A stretch of DNA of 64,000 nucleotides from Phaeospirillum sp. GTDB lineage: Bacteria > Pseudomonadota > Alphaproteobacteria > Rhodospirillales > Magnetospirillaceae. The stretch spans positions 245,882 to 309,881 of the forward strand of contig JAUSFB010000048.1 in NCBI GenBank assembly GCA_030651575.1, in the 5' to 3' direction. The notes under the pieces were generated by a model. That model was given only the letters and a program-made list of their open reading frames with translations. It did not search any database and was not told the DNA's origin. Both the position numbers and the translations under genes were made by a program. Positions 27,397-37,074 of this stretch are shown piece after piece; within the stretch, counting starts at the first letter, position 1, and every line of letters starts with the position of its first letter.

Positions 27397-28058
27397 CAGT
27401 CTTCGGGGGTCCGGGTGGCGGCAAGAACCCAATTGGGATCGCTGGACCGGGTATCGCGGCGAAAGGTCCACTCATCGATGACGTCGATCACCCGATCGGC
27501 GTTGCCCTCGACCACATTGCCTTCGTGATCGCGCAACACATTGACCTGCTCGCTGACAATCCGAAGCGTCAGGCTGGCGAAACTTCCGTCCAGACGCGCC
27601 TCCACCAGTTGGACCGAGCGGATATTGACCAGCTCGGTGCTCAGAGTCTCGCCATTCCTGGCCCGGCCATCGATGGCCTCGGCAAAGTGGCGAAAGACCT
27701 CGGGAGCCAACAACGGCTGCAACATCGCCTTGTCGGCGGCGGCGAAGGCGGCGACGATCATCTCGAACGCGGCACGCCCGCCGCCCAGGAATCCGTCGAG
27801 GTCAAAATCGCGATCGACCGCACGAATCATGGCCAGACCCTGGCCGACCGGGGATTCGGGCGGCGGTTCCGCGACCGAGCGGCGGCGCGCCGCCAGATCG
27901 ATCACCGATGCGCCGGCATCGCCCTCCGGCCCCTGCCGCTGCGCAGGCGGCGGCTCGGCTCCCGTCCGGCGGCCCAACACGCTGCGCAGGCGCAACACCA
28001 GGAAGGCGGCGACCATGGCGAAAAAAATGATATCAAGAAAATGGAATCCGTCGTTCAT
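27396..28058 (-). CDS. Tim44-like domain protein
   Basis: Tim44/TimA family inner-membrane protein (220 aa). An N-terminal transmembrane helix (residues 8-25, FLDIIFFAMVAAFLVLRL) precedes a charged linker and a C-terminal Tim44-like domain from about residue 70. That domain contains DFDLDGFLGGGRAAFEMIVAAFAAADK and VERSVQLVEARL-type strands (here RSVQLVEARLDGSFASLTLRI). The bacterial function is not settled; a role in membrane-protein or envelope biogenesis is suspected by analogy with mitochondria. It is coupled to mltA and divergent from fxsA. Confidence 0.88.
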   Translation of the reverse strand: MNDGFHFLDIIFFAMVAAFLVLRLRSVLGRRTGAEPPPAQRQGPEGDAGASVIDLAARRRSVAEPPPESPVGQGLAMIRAVDRDFDLDGFLGGGRAAFEMIVAAFAAADKAMLQPLLAPEVFRHFAEAIDGRARNGETLSTELVNIRSVQLVEARLDGSFASLTLRIVSEQVNVLRDHEGNVVEGNADRVIDVIDEWTFRRDTRSSDPNWVLAATRTPED

Positions 28059-28176
28059 CGGCTAAGTCCGGGATAAGCTGGCGGGAACCGCTCGACTGGA
28101 TCCGAACCGGATCACGAGCTGCACAAAAATGTCGTCCGAATTCAAGAGATAGGCCGGGATCGGAGAAAGAGCAAGC

Positions 28177-28626
28177 ATGGCTTGGTTGATCGTTGTCGGG
28201 GTGATCTCGCTGCCCGTGATGGAAATCATGGTCTGGATCAAGTCGGCCGAGTGGATCGGCGCCGGCTCCACCATCTTGCTGTCCATCGCCTCCTTCCTGG
28301 CCGGCATGGCGATTTTACGCCGCCAGGGAATGACCATGCTGCTCAAGGCCCGCTCGCGCCTGGAGCAAGGCGAACTGCCGTTGCAGGCGGCCTTCGACGG
28401 TCTGTGTCTGTCGGCGGCGGGAGTTTTGCTGGTGATTCCCGGCTTCCTCACCGACGTCCTGGCGCTGCTGCTGCTGCTGCCCTGGGTGCGGGCCGGCCTG
28501 CGGATGTGGACCGGAACTAGGCTGGTGGTGATGCAAGCCCAACCGCCCCACCCCCCCACCGGCCCGGTCATCATCGAAGCCGATTACGAAATCATCGAAC
28601 CCGACAACAAGCGGTTGAAGCCTTAA
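28177..28626 (+). CDS. fxsA: FxsA family membrane protein
   Basis: Integral cytoplasmic membrane protein of the FxsA family, which in E. coli alleviates F-exclusion of phage T7; its normal role is unknown. The 149-aa protein starts with two hydrophobic segments (WLIVVGVISLPVMEIMVWI and GAGSTILLSIASFLAGMAIL), then the family motif LEQGELPLQAAFDGLCL. A third hydrophobic stretch (LLVIPGFLTDVLALLLLLPWVRAGL) follows. A 104-bp-period repeat begins immediately after its stop codon. Confidence 0.9.
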   Translation: MAWLIVVGVISLPVMEIMVWIKSAEWIGAGSTILLSIASFLAGMAILRRQGMTMLLKARSRLEQGELPLQAAFDGLCLSAAGVLLVIPGFLTDVLALLLLLPWVRAGLRMWTGTRLVVMQAQPPHPPTGPVIIEADYEIIEPDNKRLKP

Positions 28627-28765
28627 TTTTGGGTCCCTCAGTCGCTGGGCGGGGCCATCCGGCCCCTTGGCTACGCGCCACGAGGCGCGCCGGCCCTTGG
28701 CCGCAACTCCGAGCCCGGGGGCTCGTCGGGTTTTAGGTCCCTCAAGTGCCGGGCGGGTGGGCGCT
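28627..28765. repeat. Interspersed intergenic repeat, copy A
   Basis: The stretch starts one base after the fxsA stop. TTTTGGGTCCCTCA at 28627 recurs in diverged form as TTTTAGGTCCCTCA at 28731, a period of 104 bp. The unit contains several small inverted repeats (for example GAGCCCGGGGGCTC and GGCCCTTGGCC). The same unit, in reverse orientation and with the same 104-bp period, is at 63838-64000. It shows no transposase and is probably a REP/MITE-like element. Short ORFs inside it are not convincing. Confidence 0.75.
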
Positions 28766-28884
28766 CTATCTTTGCCCCTTCGCCATCGGAACAACCTTTC
28801 TCAACTTCCTTCTGGGGCCGGAGCGGGGAATGGGGTAAAACTCGAAATGTTCCTCCAACGTTTGCCTTAGTGTTCGCCATCGCC

Positions 28885-30084
28885 ATGACCATCGCCCCCC
28901 GTCTCGACGCCCGCCTCGACAATCTGCCCGACTACCCGTTCGCCCGGTTGGCCAAGCTGTTGGGAGGCCCGCCCGGCCCCGACTCCATCGTCATGTCCAT
29001 CGGCGAGCCCCAGCACACGCCCCCCGCCATGGTGGCCGAGATTCTGACCGCCAATGCCGCCATGTGGGGCAAATATCCGCCGGCCAACGGCTCGGCCGAT
29101 TTCCGCGATGCGGTCACGGAGTGGGCCAACCGGCGCTACAACCTGCCCACCGGCCTGATCAATCCGGAAAAGGCGGTCCTGCCGGTGGCCGGCACGCGCG
29201 AGGCCCTGTACCTGATCGCCCAGACGGTCTGCGGCGATCGCGGCGGTCAGCGCCCCCTGGTGCTGCTGCCGAATCCGTTTTATCAGGTCTATGCCGGGGC
29301 CGCGGTCATGGCCGGGGCCGAGCCGGTCTTCGTTCCGGGCGCCCATGGCGCCGCCAGCCAGCCCGATTTCTCCACCCTGCCCGCCGAGGCGCTGGACCGG
29401 ACCGCCCTGGCCTATGTCTGTACCCCCGCCAATCCCCAAGGCATGGTGGCCGATTCCGCCCTGCTGGAGCGATCGGTCAAGGCGGCGCGGCGGCACGGTT
29501 TCGTGCTGGCCTCCGACGAATGCTATTCCGAGATCTGGGACAAGGAGCCGCCGCCCGGCGTCCTCGGAGTCTGCGCCGCCCTGGGCGAAGGCCTCGCCAA
29601 TATCTTGGCGTTCAACTCGCTATCCAAACGCTCCAACGTCCCCGGCCTGCGTTCCGGCTTCGTCATCGGCGATGAAGCGGTGATTCACGCCTTCTCGCGG
29701 CTGCGCTCCTATGGCGGAGCCGCCACGCCGCTGCCGGTCGCCGCCGCCGCCGCCGCCCTGTGGCGCGACGAAGCCCATGTAACGGAAACCCGCGACCTCT
29801 ACCGCGCCAAGCTTGATATCGCCGAACGCATCCTGGGCGGCCGTTTCGGCTTTTACCGGCCGGCCGGCGGTTTTTTCCTGTGGCTGGACGTCGGCGACGG
29901 CGAAGCGGCCGCCATCAAACTCTGGCGCGAAGCCAATATCCGGGTGCTGCCCGGCGCCTATCTCGCCGCCGAGGATTCCGAGGAGGGCAATCCCGGTCAT
30001 CGTTTCATCCGGGTCGCCCTGGTCCACGATCTGGCAACCACCGAAACGGCGCTGACCCGCCTTGCCGCGATCTTGGGAGAATAA
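28885..30084 (+). CDS. Class I/II aminotransferase, DapC-like
   Basis: PLP-dependent fold type I aminotransferase (about 399 aa from ATG 28885; a GTG at 28870 is the alternative). The PLP lysine is in [17 protein letters not shown], and [10 protein letters not shown] and SDECYSEIW are cofactor-binding segments. Overall wording ([38 protein letters not shown]) resembles the DapC-type succinyldiaminopimelate transaminases of alphaproteobacteria, which serve lysine and peptidoglycan synthesis. The exact substrate cannot be fixed from sequence alone. ftsK starts 8 bp downstream. Confidence 0.85.
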   Translation: MTIAPRLDARLDNLPDYPFARLAKLLGGPPGPDSIVMSIGEPQHTPPAMVAEILTANAAMWGKYPPANGSADFRDAVTEWANRRYNLPTGLINPEKAVLPVAGTREALYLIAQTVCGDRGGQRPLVLLPNPFYQVYAGAAVMAGAEPVFVPGAHGAASQPDFSTLPAEALDRTALAYVCTPANPQGMVADSALLERSVKAARRHGFVLASDECYSEIWDKEPPPGVLGVCAALGEGLANILAFNSLSKRSNVPGLRSGFVIGDEAVIHAFSRLRSYGGAATPLPVAAAAAALWRDEAHVTETRDLYRAKLDIAERILGGRFGFYRPAGGFFLWLDVGDGEAAAIKLWREANIRVLPGAYLAAEDSEEGNPGHRFIRVALVHDLATTETALTRLAAILGE

Positions 30085-30092
30085 CGACATCC

Positions 30093-32492
30093 ATGGCGGC
30101 TCCCTCGCGCAAGACCAAGATGAACACCGGTTTCCTGCCAAGGGGAACCCTTGAATTCCTGCGTCGTCGGCTGATCCAGGCCGGCGGATTGGCCCTGCTG
30201 GTCTTCGGCCTCGGCGCCTCGGCGGCCCTGGTGACCGCCGACTCCCACGATCCCAGTTTCGATACCGCCGCCGATGGACCGATTCTTAACGCCCTCGGAC
30301 GGCCGGGCGCCTACCTCGCCGATTTCCTGTTTCAGGCGGTGGGCTGGAGCGGCGCGCTGTTGGCCCTGACCGGCTTGGTTTGGGGATTGCTGCTGCTGAT
30401 CCGAATCCGGCTGCCCAGCCGATGGTCGTGGCGCCTGGCCCTGCTGCCACCGGCCATGGTGATCTGGGCCGTGGCCCTGGCCGCCCTGCCCCTGCCCGCC
30501 GCCACGGATCTGCCGGCGGGGATGGGCGGAGCCTTGGGCCAAGTGATGGTCACCGGCCTCACCTTGTTGCTGCCGCCAGAAATCGCCTGGATCGCCGGCC
30601 CCGCCGCCCTGGTGTTGGGGCTGGCCGCCATGATATTCGTGCTGGGGCTGACCGGCGGCGATTGGGCCACTCTGGGCCGGCGTTCGCTGGAAATGGCCAT
30701 GGCCACCGGCCAGGCCGCCGCTTCGCTGCGCCGCGCCGAACCCGACGAGCCCCAGCCCTCACCTCAACGGATCGACCCGGCGATGCGACCGATGCCACCG
30801 CCCCTTCCCCCGGACGAGGACGAGGACGAAGACGATCCCTTCGTCCCGGCCCCGATGCCGGAGGATGAAGACGGCCTGCCGCCGCAAGGTTCGCTGGTGC
30901 AGCCCAAGCGGCCGCCCGCCACGCCCGGCAAGCGCGGACGCGCCGCCCGTCAGGGCACCCTCGATCTTGGCAAGCAACCTCAATCGGGCTACGAACTGCC
31001 GCCGCTGGCCCTGCTGACTCCCGCCCCGGAGCAGGGCGGCGTCCGCATCAGTCAGGACTCCCTGGCCCAGAACGCCAAGATGCTGGAATCCGTACTGGAG
31101 GATTTCGGCGTCAACGGCAAGGTCGTCAAGGTCCGCCCCGGCCCAGTGGTCACCCTGTACGAGCTGGAGCCCGCCCCCGGCACCAAGACCAGCCGGGTGA
31201 TCGGCCTCGCCGACGATATCGCCCGGTCCATGTGCGCCCTGTCTGTGCGCATCGCCACCATCCCCGGCCGCAGCGTCATCGGCATCGAGCTGCCCAATTC
31301 ACGACGCGAAACCGTCTATCTGCGCGAACTGCTGGCCGCCGAGCAGTTCGAAAAGGCCAGCGCCCGCCTGACCCTGGTGCTGGGCAAGGATATCGGCGGC
31401 GGCCCGGTGATGGTCGATCTGGCCCGCATGCCCCATCTGCTGATCGCCGGCACCACCGGTTCCGGCAAATCGGTGGCCATCAACACCATGATCTTGTCGT
31501 TGCTCTACCGGCTAACTCCGGAAGAGTGCCGCATTATCATGATCGATCCCAAGATGCTGGAATTGTCGGTCTATGACGGCATCCCCCACCTGCTGGCTCC
31601 GGTGGTGACCGAACCAGGCAAGGCGGTGGTAGCGCTGAAATGGGCGGTGCGCGAGATGGAAGACCGCTACCGCGCCATGAGCCAGCTGGGAGTCCGCAAC
31701 ATCGCCGGCTACAATCACCGGCTGGGCGAGGCCCGGAGCCGGGGCGAGGTGCTGACCCGCACGGTGCAGACCGGCTTCGATCCCGATACCGGCAAGCCGC
31801 TCTACGAGGACCAGACCCTGGCGCTGGAGCCGCTGCCCTTCATCGTCGTCATCGTCGACGAGATGGCCGACCTGATGCTGGTGGCGGGCAAGGATATCGA
31901 AGCCGCCGTTCAGCGTCTGGCCCAAATGGCCCGCGCCGCCGGCATCCATATCATGATGGCGACCCAGCGGCCGTCGGTCGACGTGATCACCGGCACCATC
32001 AAGGCCAATTTTCCCACCCGCATCTCGTTCCAGGTCACCTCCAAGATCGACAGCCGCACCATCCTGGGCGAACAGGGCGCCGAACAGCTGCTGGGGCAGG
32101 GCGACATGCTGTACATGGCGTCAGGCGGTCGGGTCACCCGCGTCCACGGCCCCTTCGTCTCGGACGAGGAAGTGGAAAAAGTCGTCGAATACCTTCGCAG
32201 CCAGGGCGAACCATCCTATATCGAAGCGGTCACCGAGGAAGAGGGCGGCGAATTCGGCGCCCCCGGCGTCAATGGCGGCGGTGGCAGCGGCGACGAACTC
32301 TACGATCAGGCGGTGGCCCTGGTGATCCGGGAAGACAAGGCCTCGACCAGCTTCGTCCAGCGCCATTTGCAGGTCGGCTATAATCGCGCCGCCCGCATGG
32401 TCGAAAAGATGGAGACCGAGGGCGTGGTCGGCAAACCCAACCATGTGGGCAAACGCGAGGTTCTCGCCCGTGGCGGTCGGGAAGAGCATTAG
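30093..32492 (+). CDS. ftsK: DNA translocase FtsK
   Basis: Septal DNA pump that clears the chromosome terminus during division. The 799-aa protein has four or five N-terminal membrane helices (about residues 28-190), a Pro/acidic linker (215-300), and a RecA-like motor with Walker A GTTGSGKS at residues 453-460 and Walker [13 protein letters not shown] near 583. The C-terminal winged-helix gamma domain ([30 protein letters not shown]; here KMETEGVV) reads KOPS orientation signals. The frame extends upstream, but ATG 30093 lies 8 bp after the aminotransferase stop. It heads an ftsK-lolA-ubiH run. Confidence 0.97.
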   Translation: MAAPSRKTKMNTGFLPRGTLEFLRRRLIQAGGLALLVFGLGASAALVTADSHDPSFDTAADGPILNALGRPGAYLADFLFQAVGWSGALLALTGLVWGLLLLIRIRLPSRWSWRLALLPPAMVIWAVALAALPLPAATDLPAGMGGALGQVMVTGLTLLLPPEIAWIAGPAALVLGLAAMIFVLGLTGGDWATLGRRSLEMAMATGQAAASLRRAEPDEPQPSPQRIDPAMRPMPPPLPPDEDEDEDDPFVPAPMPEDEDGLPPQGSLVQPKRPPATPGKRGRAARQGTLDLGKQPQSGYELPPLALLTPAPEQGGVRISQDSLAQNAKMLESVLEDFGVNGKVVKVRPGPVVTLYELEPAPGTKTSRVIGLADDIARSMCALSVRIATIPGRSVIGIELPNSRRETVYLRELLAAEQFEKASARLTLVLGKDIGGGPVMVDLARMPHLLIAGTTGSGKSVAINTMILSLLYRLTPEECRIIMIDPKMLELSVYDGIPHLLAPVVTEPGKAVVALKWAVREMEDRYRAMSQLGVRNIAGYNHRLGEARSRGEVLTRTVQTGFDPDTGKPLYEDQTLALEPLPFIVVIVDEMADLMLVAGKDIEAAVQRLAQMARAAGIHIMMATQRPSVDVITGTIKANFPTRISFQVTSKIDSRTILGEQGAEQLLGQGDMLYMASGGRVTRVHGPFVSDEEVEKVVEYLRSQGEPSYIEAVTEEEGGEFGAPGVNGGGGSGDELYDQAVALVIREDKASTSFVQRHLQVGYNRAARMVEKMETEGVVGKPNHVGKREVLARGGREEH

Positions 32493-32500
32493 GAAGCGCA

Positions 32501-33169
32501 ATGATGACCATGAAAACGGGTAAGGGATGGGCGGCGCTGGCCGTGGCTTTGCTGCTGGCCGTCACCGCATGGACGGCCGACGCCGCCGACCGCAAGCTGC
32601 CGCTGTCGGACCACGACAGGGCCGATATCGGGCGGGCCGAGGACTATCTTAACGGCATCACCACCTTGAAGGCGCGCTTCCTGCAAGTTTCCCCCAACGG
32701 CGTCAGCGTCGAGGGCGACGCCTATCTGTCGCGCCCCGGCAAGCTGCGCATGCAATACGACCCGCCCAGCCCCCTGCTGGTGGTGGCAGATGGCAGCTTT
32801 CTGATTATTCACGACCGGCAGTTGGGCGAGCCCAGCTACCTGCCGCTGAATTCCACCCCCGCCGGCATCCTGGTCCGCGCCAATGTCAAACTGAACGCCG
32901 ACGACGTCGCGGTCACCCGCGTCGTCCGCCTGCCCGGCGTGGTCCGGATTTCCCTGGCCGAAGCCGAGGACCCCGCGGCGGGTGAAATCACCCTGGTGTT
33001 CTCCGACGCCCCCTTCATCCTGCGGCAATGGCAGGTGCGCGACACTCAGAATCAGGTGACCACGGTCTCGCTGTTCGAGGCTCAGAACGGCCTGACCCTC
33101 GACCCCAAGCTGTTCGAGTTCAAAAACCCCAATTTCCTCAAGCCCAAGCTCAATTTGGGCAATGGCTGA
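32501..33169 (+). CDS. lolA: Outer-membrane lipoprotein carrier LolA
   Basis: Periplasmic chaperone carrying lipoproteins from LolCDE to the outer membrane. The 222-aa precursor has a signal peptide (residues 1-29, WAALAVALLLAVTAWTADAA). The mature part has the LolA fold: YLNGITTLKARFLQVSPNG and GDAYLSRPGKLRMQYDPPSP. It lies 8 bp after ftsK and overlaps the following ubiH-like start by 8 bp. The ftsK-lolA adjacency is widespread in proteobacteria. Confidence 0.95.
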   Translation: MMTMKTGKGWAALAVALLLAVTAWTADAADRKLPLSDHDRADIGRAEDYLNGITTLKARFLQVSPNGVSVEGDAYLSRPGKLRMQYDPPSPLLVVADGSFLIIHDRQLGEPSYLPLNSTPAGILVRANVKLNADDVAVTRVVRLPGVVRISLAEAEDPAAGEITLVFSDAPFILRQWQVRDTQNQVTTVSLFEAQNGLTLDPKLFEFKNPNFLKPKLNLGNG

Positions 33170-34382
33170 TCCGGTTCTGCGGGTGGATGTGGCCGTCATC
33201 GGCGGTGGGCCGGTGGGCGGTCTGCTCGCCTCGGTGCTGGCCAGAGCCGGCGTCGCGGTGGCGGTGGTGGAAGCCGCCCCGCCGGCCGCCCTGGGCCGTG
33301 CCGGATCGGACGCCCGCGCCATCGCCGTCTCCTACACCTCGCGCAAGGTCATCGCCGGAGCCGGAGCCTGGGAGGCCATGGCGCCCGAGGCCGGCGCGAT
33401 CCAGGAAATCCGGGTCACCGATTCCGCCTCTCCCCTCTTCCTGCATTACGATCACCAGGAGATCGGCGACCATCCCCTGGGCTGGATCGTCCCCAACCCG
33501 ACCATCCGCCGGAGCGTGCTGGAGCAACTGACCGCCAGCCCCGGTGCCCATCTGCTGGCCCCGGCCCGGGTCGAGCGGCTGGAGCGCCTCGCCGGCCGGG
33601 TCGAGATCGAGCTGAAAGACGGTCGCCGGATCGAAGCCGCCCTGGTGGTCGCCGCCGATGGCCGCGCCTCGGCGACCCGCGAATCGGCCGGCATCGCCGT
33701 CACCCGCCGAGCCTATGACGAAAGCGCCATCGTCTGCACCATGACTCACGAGCTGCCCCATCGCGGCATCGCCCATGAGCGGTTTTTGCCGGCCGGTCCC
33801 TTCGCCATCCTGCCGCTGGCCGGCAATCGCAGCGGCATCGTCTGGACCGAGCCCCACGAGCGCGCCGCCGCCATCTGCAATCAGGATGACGACGCTTTCA
33901 GGGCCGAGCTGGCCGAGCGGGTCGGCGGCTTCCTGGGGCCGATCGGGCTGGAGGGGGCGCGCTTTCACCATCCGCTGTCGCTGCACCTCGCCCAATCCAT
34001 GATCGCGCCCCGGCTGGCGCTGGTGGGCGACGCCGCCCACGGCATGCACCCCATCGCCGGCCAAGGCATGAATATGGGAATCCGCGATGTCGCCGCCCTG
34101 GCCGAGGTCATTGTCGATGCCCGCCGCCTGGGACTCGATCCCGGCGCGCCCCAGGTACTCGAGCGTTATCAACGCTGGCGTCGCTTCGACACCATGCTGA
34201 TGCTGGGGCTGACCGACGGCCTCGACCGCCTGTTCTCCAATGATATTCCGCCGCTGCGCCTGGCCCGCCGCCTGGGTCTCGCCGCCATCAATCAACTGCC
34301 GGACGTCAAACGCTTTTTCATGCGCCACGCCATGGGGCTGGCGGGTGAATTGCCGCGCTTGCTGCGCGGGGAAAAGCTTTAG
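33162..34382 (+). CDS. UbiH/UbiF/COQ6-family FAD monooxygenase
   Basis: Flavoprotein hydroxylase (406 aa) predicted to act on the ubiquinone ring. The N-terminal Rossmann motif VAVIGGGPVGGLLASVLARA binds FAD. A central VVAADGRASATRESAGI matches the DG motif, and LVGDAAHGMHPIAGQGMNMGIRDV is the second FAD motif of the UbiH/COQ6 family. Which ring position it hydroxylates (UbiH, UbiF, UbiI or UbiL type) cannot be told from sequence here. It overlaps lolA by 8 bp and ends the rightward run. Confidence 0.9.
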   Translation: MADPVLRVDVAVIGGGPVGGLLASVLARAGVAVAVVEAAPPAALGRAGSDARAIAVSYTSRKVIAGAGAWEAMAPEAGAIQEIRVTDSASPLFLHYDHQEIGDHPLGWIVPNPTIRRSVLEQLTASPGAHLLAPARVERLERLAGRVEIELKDGRRIEAALVVAADGRASATRESAGIAVTRRAYDESAIVCTMTHELPHRGIAHERFLPAGPFAILPLAGNRSGIVWTEPHERAAAICNQDDDAFRAELAERVGGFLGPIGLEGARFHHPLSLHLAQSMIAPRLALVGDAAHGMHPIAGQGMNMGIRDVAALAEVIVDARRLGLDPGAPQVLERYQRWRRFDTMLMLGLTDGLDRLFSNDIPPLRLARRLGLAAINQLPDVKRFFMRHAMGLAGELPRLLRGEKL

Positions 34383-34448
34383 ACCGACCGGTCAGGTACA
34401 CGGGCTCGGAGCCCTGAAACCCAGTCATTGCCCCCCCGCGCCTTCCTC

Positions 34449-34892
34449 TCAACTACAGCCGCAGCCACCGCTGGCCTTGCCTGACCCGCAACCGCCGGAT
34501 TTGGGCGGCGGGGCCTTGGACAGGGCGGGGTCGCGCGACAGGCCAGCCGCCGCCAGCTCGGCCAGATATTCGGCCCAGATGGCGTCTTGCCTGTCTCCCA
34601 GGGCGTACAAATAATCCCAGGTATAGATCCCGGTGTCGTGCAGGTCATCGAATACCAGCTTGACGGCGTAGTTGCCCACCGTCTCGACCCCGATGATCCC
34701 CACATGCATCCGGCCGGATACCAGTTGCTTCTGATCGGGGCTGTGGCCCTGAACCTCGGCCGAGGGGCTTTCCACCCGCAGCAGTTCGGCCGGCAACACG
34801 AAGGTTTTGCCGTCGGAGAATGCCACCTTCAGGGTCCGGGTGACCTTGTCGACCTTGATTTCTTCCGGCCAGGGCCGTTCGGCGGCGCTCAT
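34449..34892 (-). CDS. DUF971 (GBBH-like N-terminal) protein
   Basis: Protein of the DUF971 family, related to the N-terminal domain of gamma-butyrobetaine hydroxylase. It has 147 aa: [26 protein letters not shown] and [28 protein letters not shown] are the diagnostic segments. The C-terminal tail is unusually Gly/Cys-rich ([16 protein letters not shown]), which could bind metal. It overlaps the Trm112-like gene by 4 bp. DUF971 proteins often neighbour Fe-S or quinone genes; its role is unknown. Confidence 0.87.
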   Translation of the reverse strand: MSAAERPWPEEIKVDKVTRTLKVAFSDGKTFVLPAELLRVESPSAEVQGHSPDQKQLVSGRMHVGIIGVETVGNYAVKLVFDDLHDTGIYTWDYLYALGDRQDAIWAEYLAELAAAGLSRDPALSKAPPPKSGGCGSGKASGGCGCS

Positions 34893-35089
34893 GCTCCATG
34901 CTCCTGGTCGAGGCTGCGGGCTTCGTCGGCCAGCATGATCGGGATTCCGTCGCGGATGGGATAGGCCAGACCGGCCTTGTCATCGATCAGTTCCTGGGCG
35001 GCGGCGTCATAGCGCAACGGCGCATGGGTGCCGGGGGCGACCAGGATTTCCAACAGCTTGGTGTCGAAAGCGGCGGCGCGTTCGGGCAT
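34889..35089 (-). CDS. Trm112 family protein lacking the zinc cysteines
   Basis: Short (66 aa) member of the Trm112/YcaR family, which in eukaryotes activates methyltransferases. The plan [17 protein letters not shown]...[13 protein letters not shown] matches, but the position where many homologues have CP (LVCP) is AP, so no zinc site is formed. It starts from ATG 35089 with AAGGAGGC upstream (ribosome-binding site visible just before the start), and overlaps the DUF971 gene by 4 bp. Confidence 0.85.
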   Translation of the reverse strand: MPERAAAFDTKLLEILVAPGTHAPLRYDAAAQELIDDKAGLAYPIRDGIPIMLADEARSLDQEHGA

Positions 35090-35143
35090 GAAAGCCTCCT
35101 TGATGGGTGGGCCGGTTCCGCGGACCCTTGAAACGACGCGGTA

Positions 35144-35803
35144 TCAGTGAATGGAAGAGCCGCAGCTTTCCTCCAGCAGCTCTTTTTGAATCATTGCGGT
35201 CATCAGGCGACACCGCTCGGCATGGTCCACAGCCTCCAGCAGTACCTGCTTTTCCTGGGGGGTGAACGGGCAGGCCATGGCCAGACGGATGACCAGTTCG
35301 GCGTCGTCGGCCTTCTCTAATTGGGCAAGGTCCGTCGCCATGCCAAGGCCGCCCAGATAGGTCCGCACGATGGCCAGCAATGGCCGGCGTTCCACCGGGC
35401 CGATATCGCCGAGGTCCAGGTCGTGATGATACCCGCGATAATCGGCCTCGACCCGGCGATAGCCCGAGCGGCCCTCCTCCTCGCCGGCGACGCGGAAACG
35501 GCACACCCCGGCGGCGGTGATCAGGTAGCGGCCGTCGCCGGTCTCGCCGAATGCGGTGATGCGGCCGAGACAACCGGTATCGTAAAGGCCGGGCACGGTT
35601 CCGGCCTCGTCCTCGCGCGGCTGGACCAGGGCGAACAGCCGTCCGGCCCCCAGGGCGTCGTCGATCAGGGCAAGGTAGCGCGGCTCGAACACCATCAGGG
35701 GCATGGTGCCGCCGGGCAGCAGAATCGCCCCGGTCACCGCGAACACCGGCACCACCAGCGGCAAGTCCTCGGCCCGCATGCGCCGCTGAAGAGTCATGAC
35801 CAT
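35144..35803 (-). CDS. LON substrate-binding domain protein
   Basis: Standalone Lon N-terminal (PUA-like) domain protein of about 219 aa, without ATPase or peptidase domains. Family signs are LPLVVPVFAVTGAILLPGGTMPLMVFEPRY, with GCLGRI and GRYLITAAGVCRFRV further on. It follows the thioredoxin gene by only 4 bp, which suggests a shared proteostasis role; the LON-domain/thioredoxin pairing is frequent in alphaproteobacteria. The start is either ATG 35803 or ATG 35797. Confidence 0.88.
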   Translation of the reverse strand: MVMTLQRRMRAEDLPLVVPVFAVTGAILLPGGTMPLMVFEPRYLALIDDALGAGRLFALVQPREDEAGTVPGLYDTGCLGRITAFGETGDGRYLITAAGVCRFRVAGEEEGRSGYRRVEADYRGYHHDLDLGDIGPVERRPLLAIVRTYLGGLGMATDLAQLEKADDAELVIRLAMACPFTPQEKQVLLEAVDHAERCRLMTAMIQKELLEESCGSSIH

Positions 35804-35807
35804 CGTT

Positions 35808-36740
35808 TTAAGAGAACAGCATCGTCGACAGGCGCGAACGGCCCGACTTGGCCAAAGGATGGGCAAAGCCCAACACCTCGAAGATCTTGACCATCTGCTT
35901 GCGCGCCGCATCCTCGTTCCAGGTCCGGTCGCGACGGAACAGCTCCAGCAGTTCGTCCACCGCCGCTTCCGGTTCGTTGGCGGCGTAATAGGCCAGGGCG
36001 AGATCAAAGCGGGCCTGATGGTCGTCGGCGTTAACGGCCAGACGCCGCCGCAGGTCGGCCGCCTCTCCCACCCCACCGGCATGACGGGCCAGTTCCAGGG
36101 CGGTCCGCACCGCAACGATATCGGCATGCTTGACCATCTCGGGTGGCACCCGCGCCAACATGGCCTCCGCCTGCTCGGTATCGCCCAGGGCGATCAGACA
36201 CCGCAACAGACCCGCCAAGGCCCCCGCATTGTCGGGGTCCTGCTCCAGCACCTGCTGAAAAATGCCGGCAGCGGCCTGGGCATCGCCATCGGCCAAAATC
36301 TGCCTGGCCTCGACCACATAATCGTCCAGCGACGGCCCCGCATTGGCGCCGGCGGTCAGCTTCTGGATGAACTGGCGCAGCTGGCTTTCCGACTGGGCGC
36401 CGGTAAAGGCGTCCACCGGCCGACCATCCTTGAAGGCGTAGACGGTGGGAACCGTCTGGATGCGAAGCTGGGCGGCAAGGTCCTGATTCTTGTCCACATC
36501 GATCTTGACCATGCGCACCGCGCCCTTGGCCTCGCGCACCACCTTTTCCAGGGCGGGGCCAAGCTGCTTGCAGGGACCGCACCAGGTCGCCCAGAAATCG
36601 ACGATCACCGGCACCTTGCGCGACATCTCCATGACGTCGGCCATGAACGTCGCGGTACTCCCGTCCTTGATCAGGTCCGTATCGGCGCCGGTCGCACCGC
36701 CACTTTGTTTCTTGGCACCGGAATTGAAGATCAGATCCAT
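35808..36740 (-). CDS. Thioredoxin-TPR co-chaperone (CnoX/YbbN-like)
   Basis: 310-aa protein with an N-terminal thioredoxin domain (about residues 15-120, active site WATWCGPCKQL) and C-terminal TPR-like helices (about 130-300, with FQQVLEQDPDNAGALAGLLRC and FDLALAYYAANEPEAAVDELL). This is the CnoX plan, a redox chaperone that protects substrates and transfers them to GroEL or DnaK. Unlike E. coli CnoX, it keeps a full CGPC redox motif. I take ATG 36740 (MDLIFNSG); the frame extends upstream without family similarity. The LON-domain gene follows after 4 bp. Confidence 0.9.
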   Translation of the reverse strand: MDLIFNSGAKKQSGGATGADTDLIKDGSTATFMADVMEMSRKVPVIVDFWATWCGPCKQLGPALEKVVREAKGAVRMVKIDVDKNQDLAAQLRIQTVPTVYAFKDGRPVDAFTGAQSESQLRQFIQKLTAGANAGPSLDDYVVEARQILADGDAQAAAGIFQQVLEQDPDNAGALAGLLRCLIALGDTEQAEAMLARVPPEMVKHADIVAVRTALELARHAGGVGEAADLRRRLAVNADDHQARFDLALAYYAANEPEAAVDELLELFRRDRTWNEDAARKQMVKIFEVLGFAHPLAKSGRSRLSTMLFS

Positions 36741-36867
36741 GGCTGCTGCTCGTCCGCATTCGACAAATCGACCCGCAATAGATGGACTGTCCCCCGCCGG
36801 CTGGCAAGTCAAAACCCTGGATTTCCGCCCCAAAGCGACTTTCCTCGGGGATGGTGCGAAATAGTGC

Positions 36868-36895
36868 TTGCGTCGGTCGCGACTTTTCGTATTAT
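36868..36895 (+). promoter_or_regulatory. Promoter of tRNA-Gly
   Basis: TTGCGT (36868-36873) and TATTAT (36890-36895) are separated by 16 bp and lie about 45 bp before the tRNA 5' end, matching a sigma-70-type promoter with a short leader. The assignment rests on sequence match and position. Confidence 0.6.
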
Positions 36896-36939
36896 CCGGG
36901 CCTCCGAACGCCCCAGGGTGAACGGAAACGCCGAATAGA

Positions 36940-37014
36940 GCGGGCGTAGCTCAGGGGTAGAGCACAACCTTGCCAAGGTTGGGGTCGAGGGTTCGAATCC
37001 CTTCGCCCGCTCCA
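36940..37014 (+). tRNA. tRNA-Gly (anticodon GCC)
   Basis: A complete cloverleaf: acceptor stem GCGGGCG (36940-36946) pairs with CGCCCGC (37004-37010), followed by discriminator T and an encoded CCA. The D-arm has AGCTCAGGGGTAGAGC, the anticodon stem CAACC/GGTTG encloses TTGCCAA with GCC at 36972-36974, and the T-arm holds GTTCGAATC. It decodes GGC/GGU glycine codons. A promoter lies upstream and a strong terminator starts 11 bp downstream, so it is a single-gene transcript. Confidence 0.98.
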
Positions 37015-37024
37015 ATTCGAGACT

Positions 37025-37054
37025 AAAAAAGCCGCGGTTCGCCGCGGCTTTTTT
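37025..37054 (+). terminator. Rho-independent terminator after tRNA-Gly
   Basis: A classic intrinsic terminator: 7-bp GC stem (GCCGCGG / CCGCGGC) with a TTCG tetraloop, followed by six Ts and preceded by six As. The A-run means it can also act leftward, but the leftward histidine kinase ends at 37075, so it may serve both. Confidence 0.95.
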
Positions 37055-37074
37055 GCGTCCACGATTTCAAAAGA

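Noticed and set aside
28667..28922. Short ORFs within the intergenic repeat after fxsA
   Set aside because: Their sequence is explained by the repeated hairpin DNA, and no ribosome-binding site is evident. The same applies to the leftward ORFs at 63730-63973.
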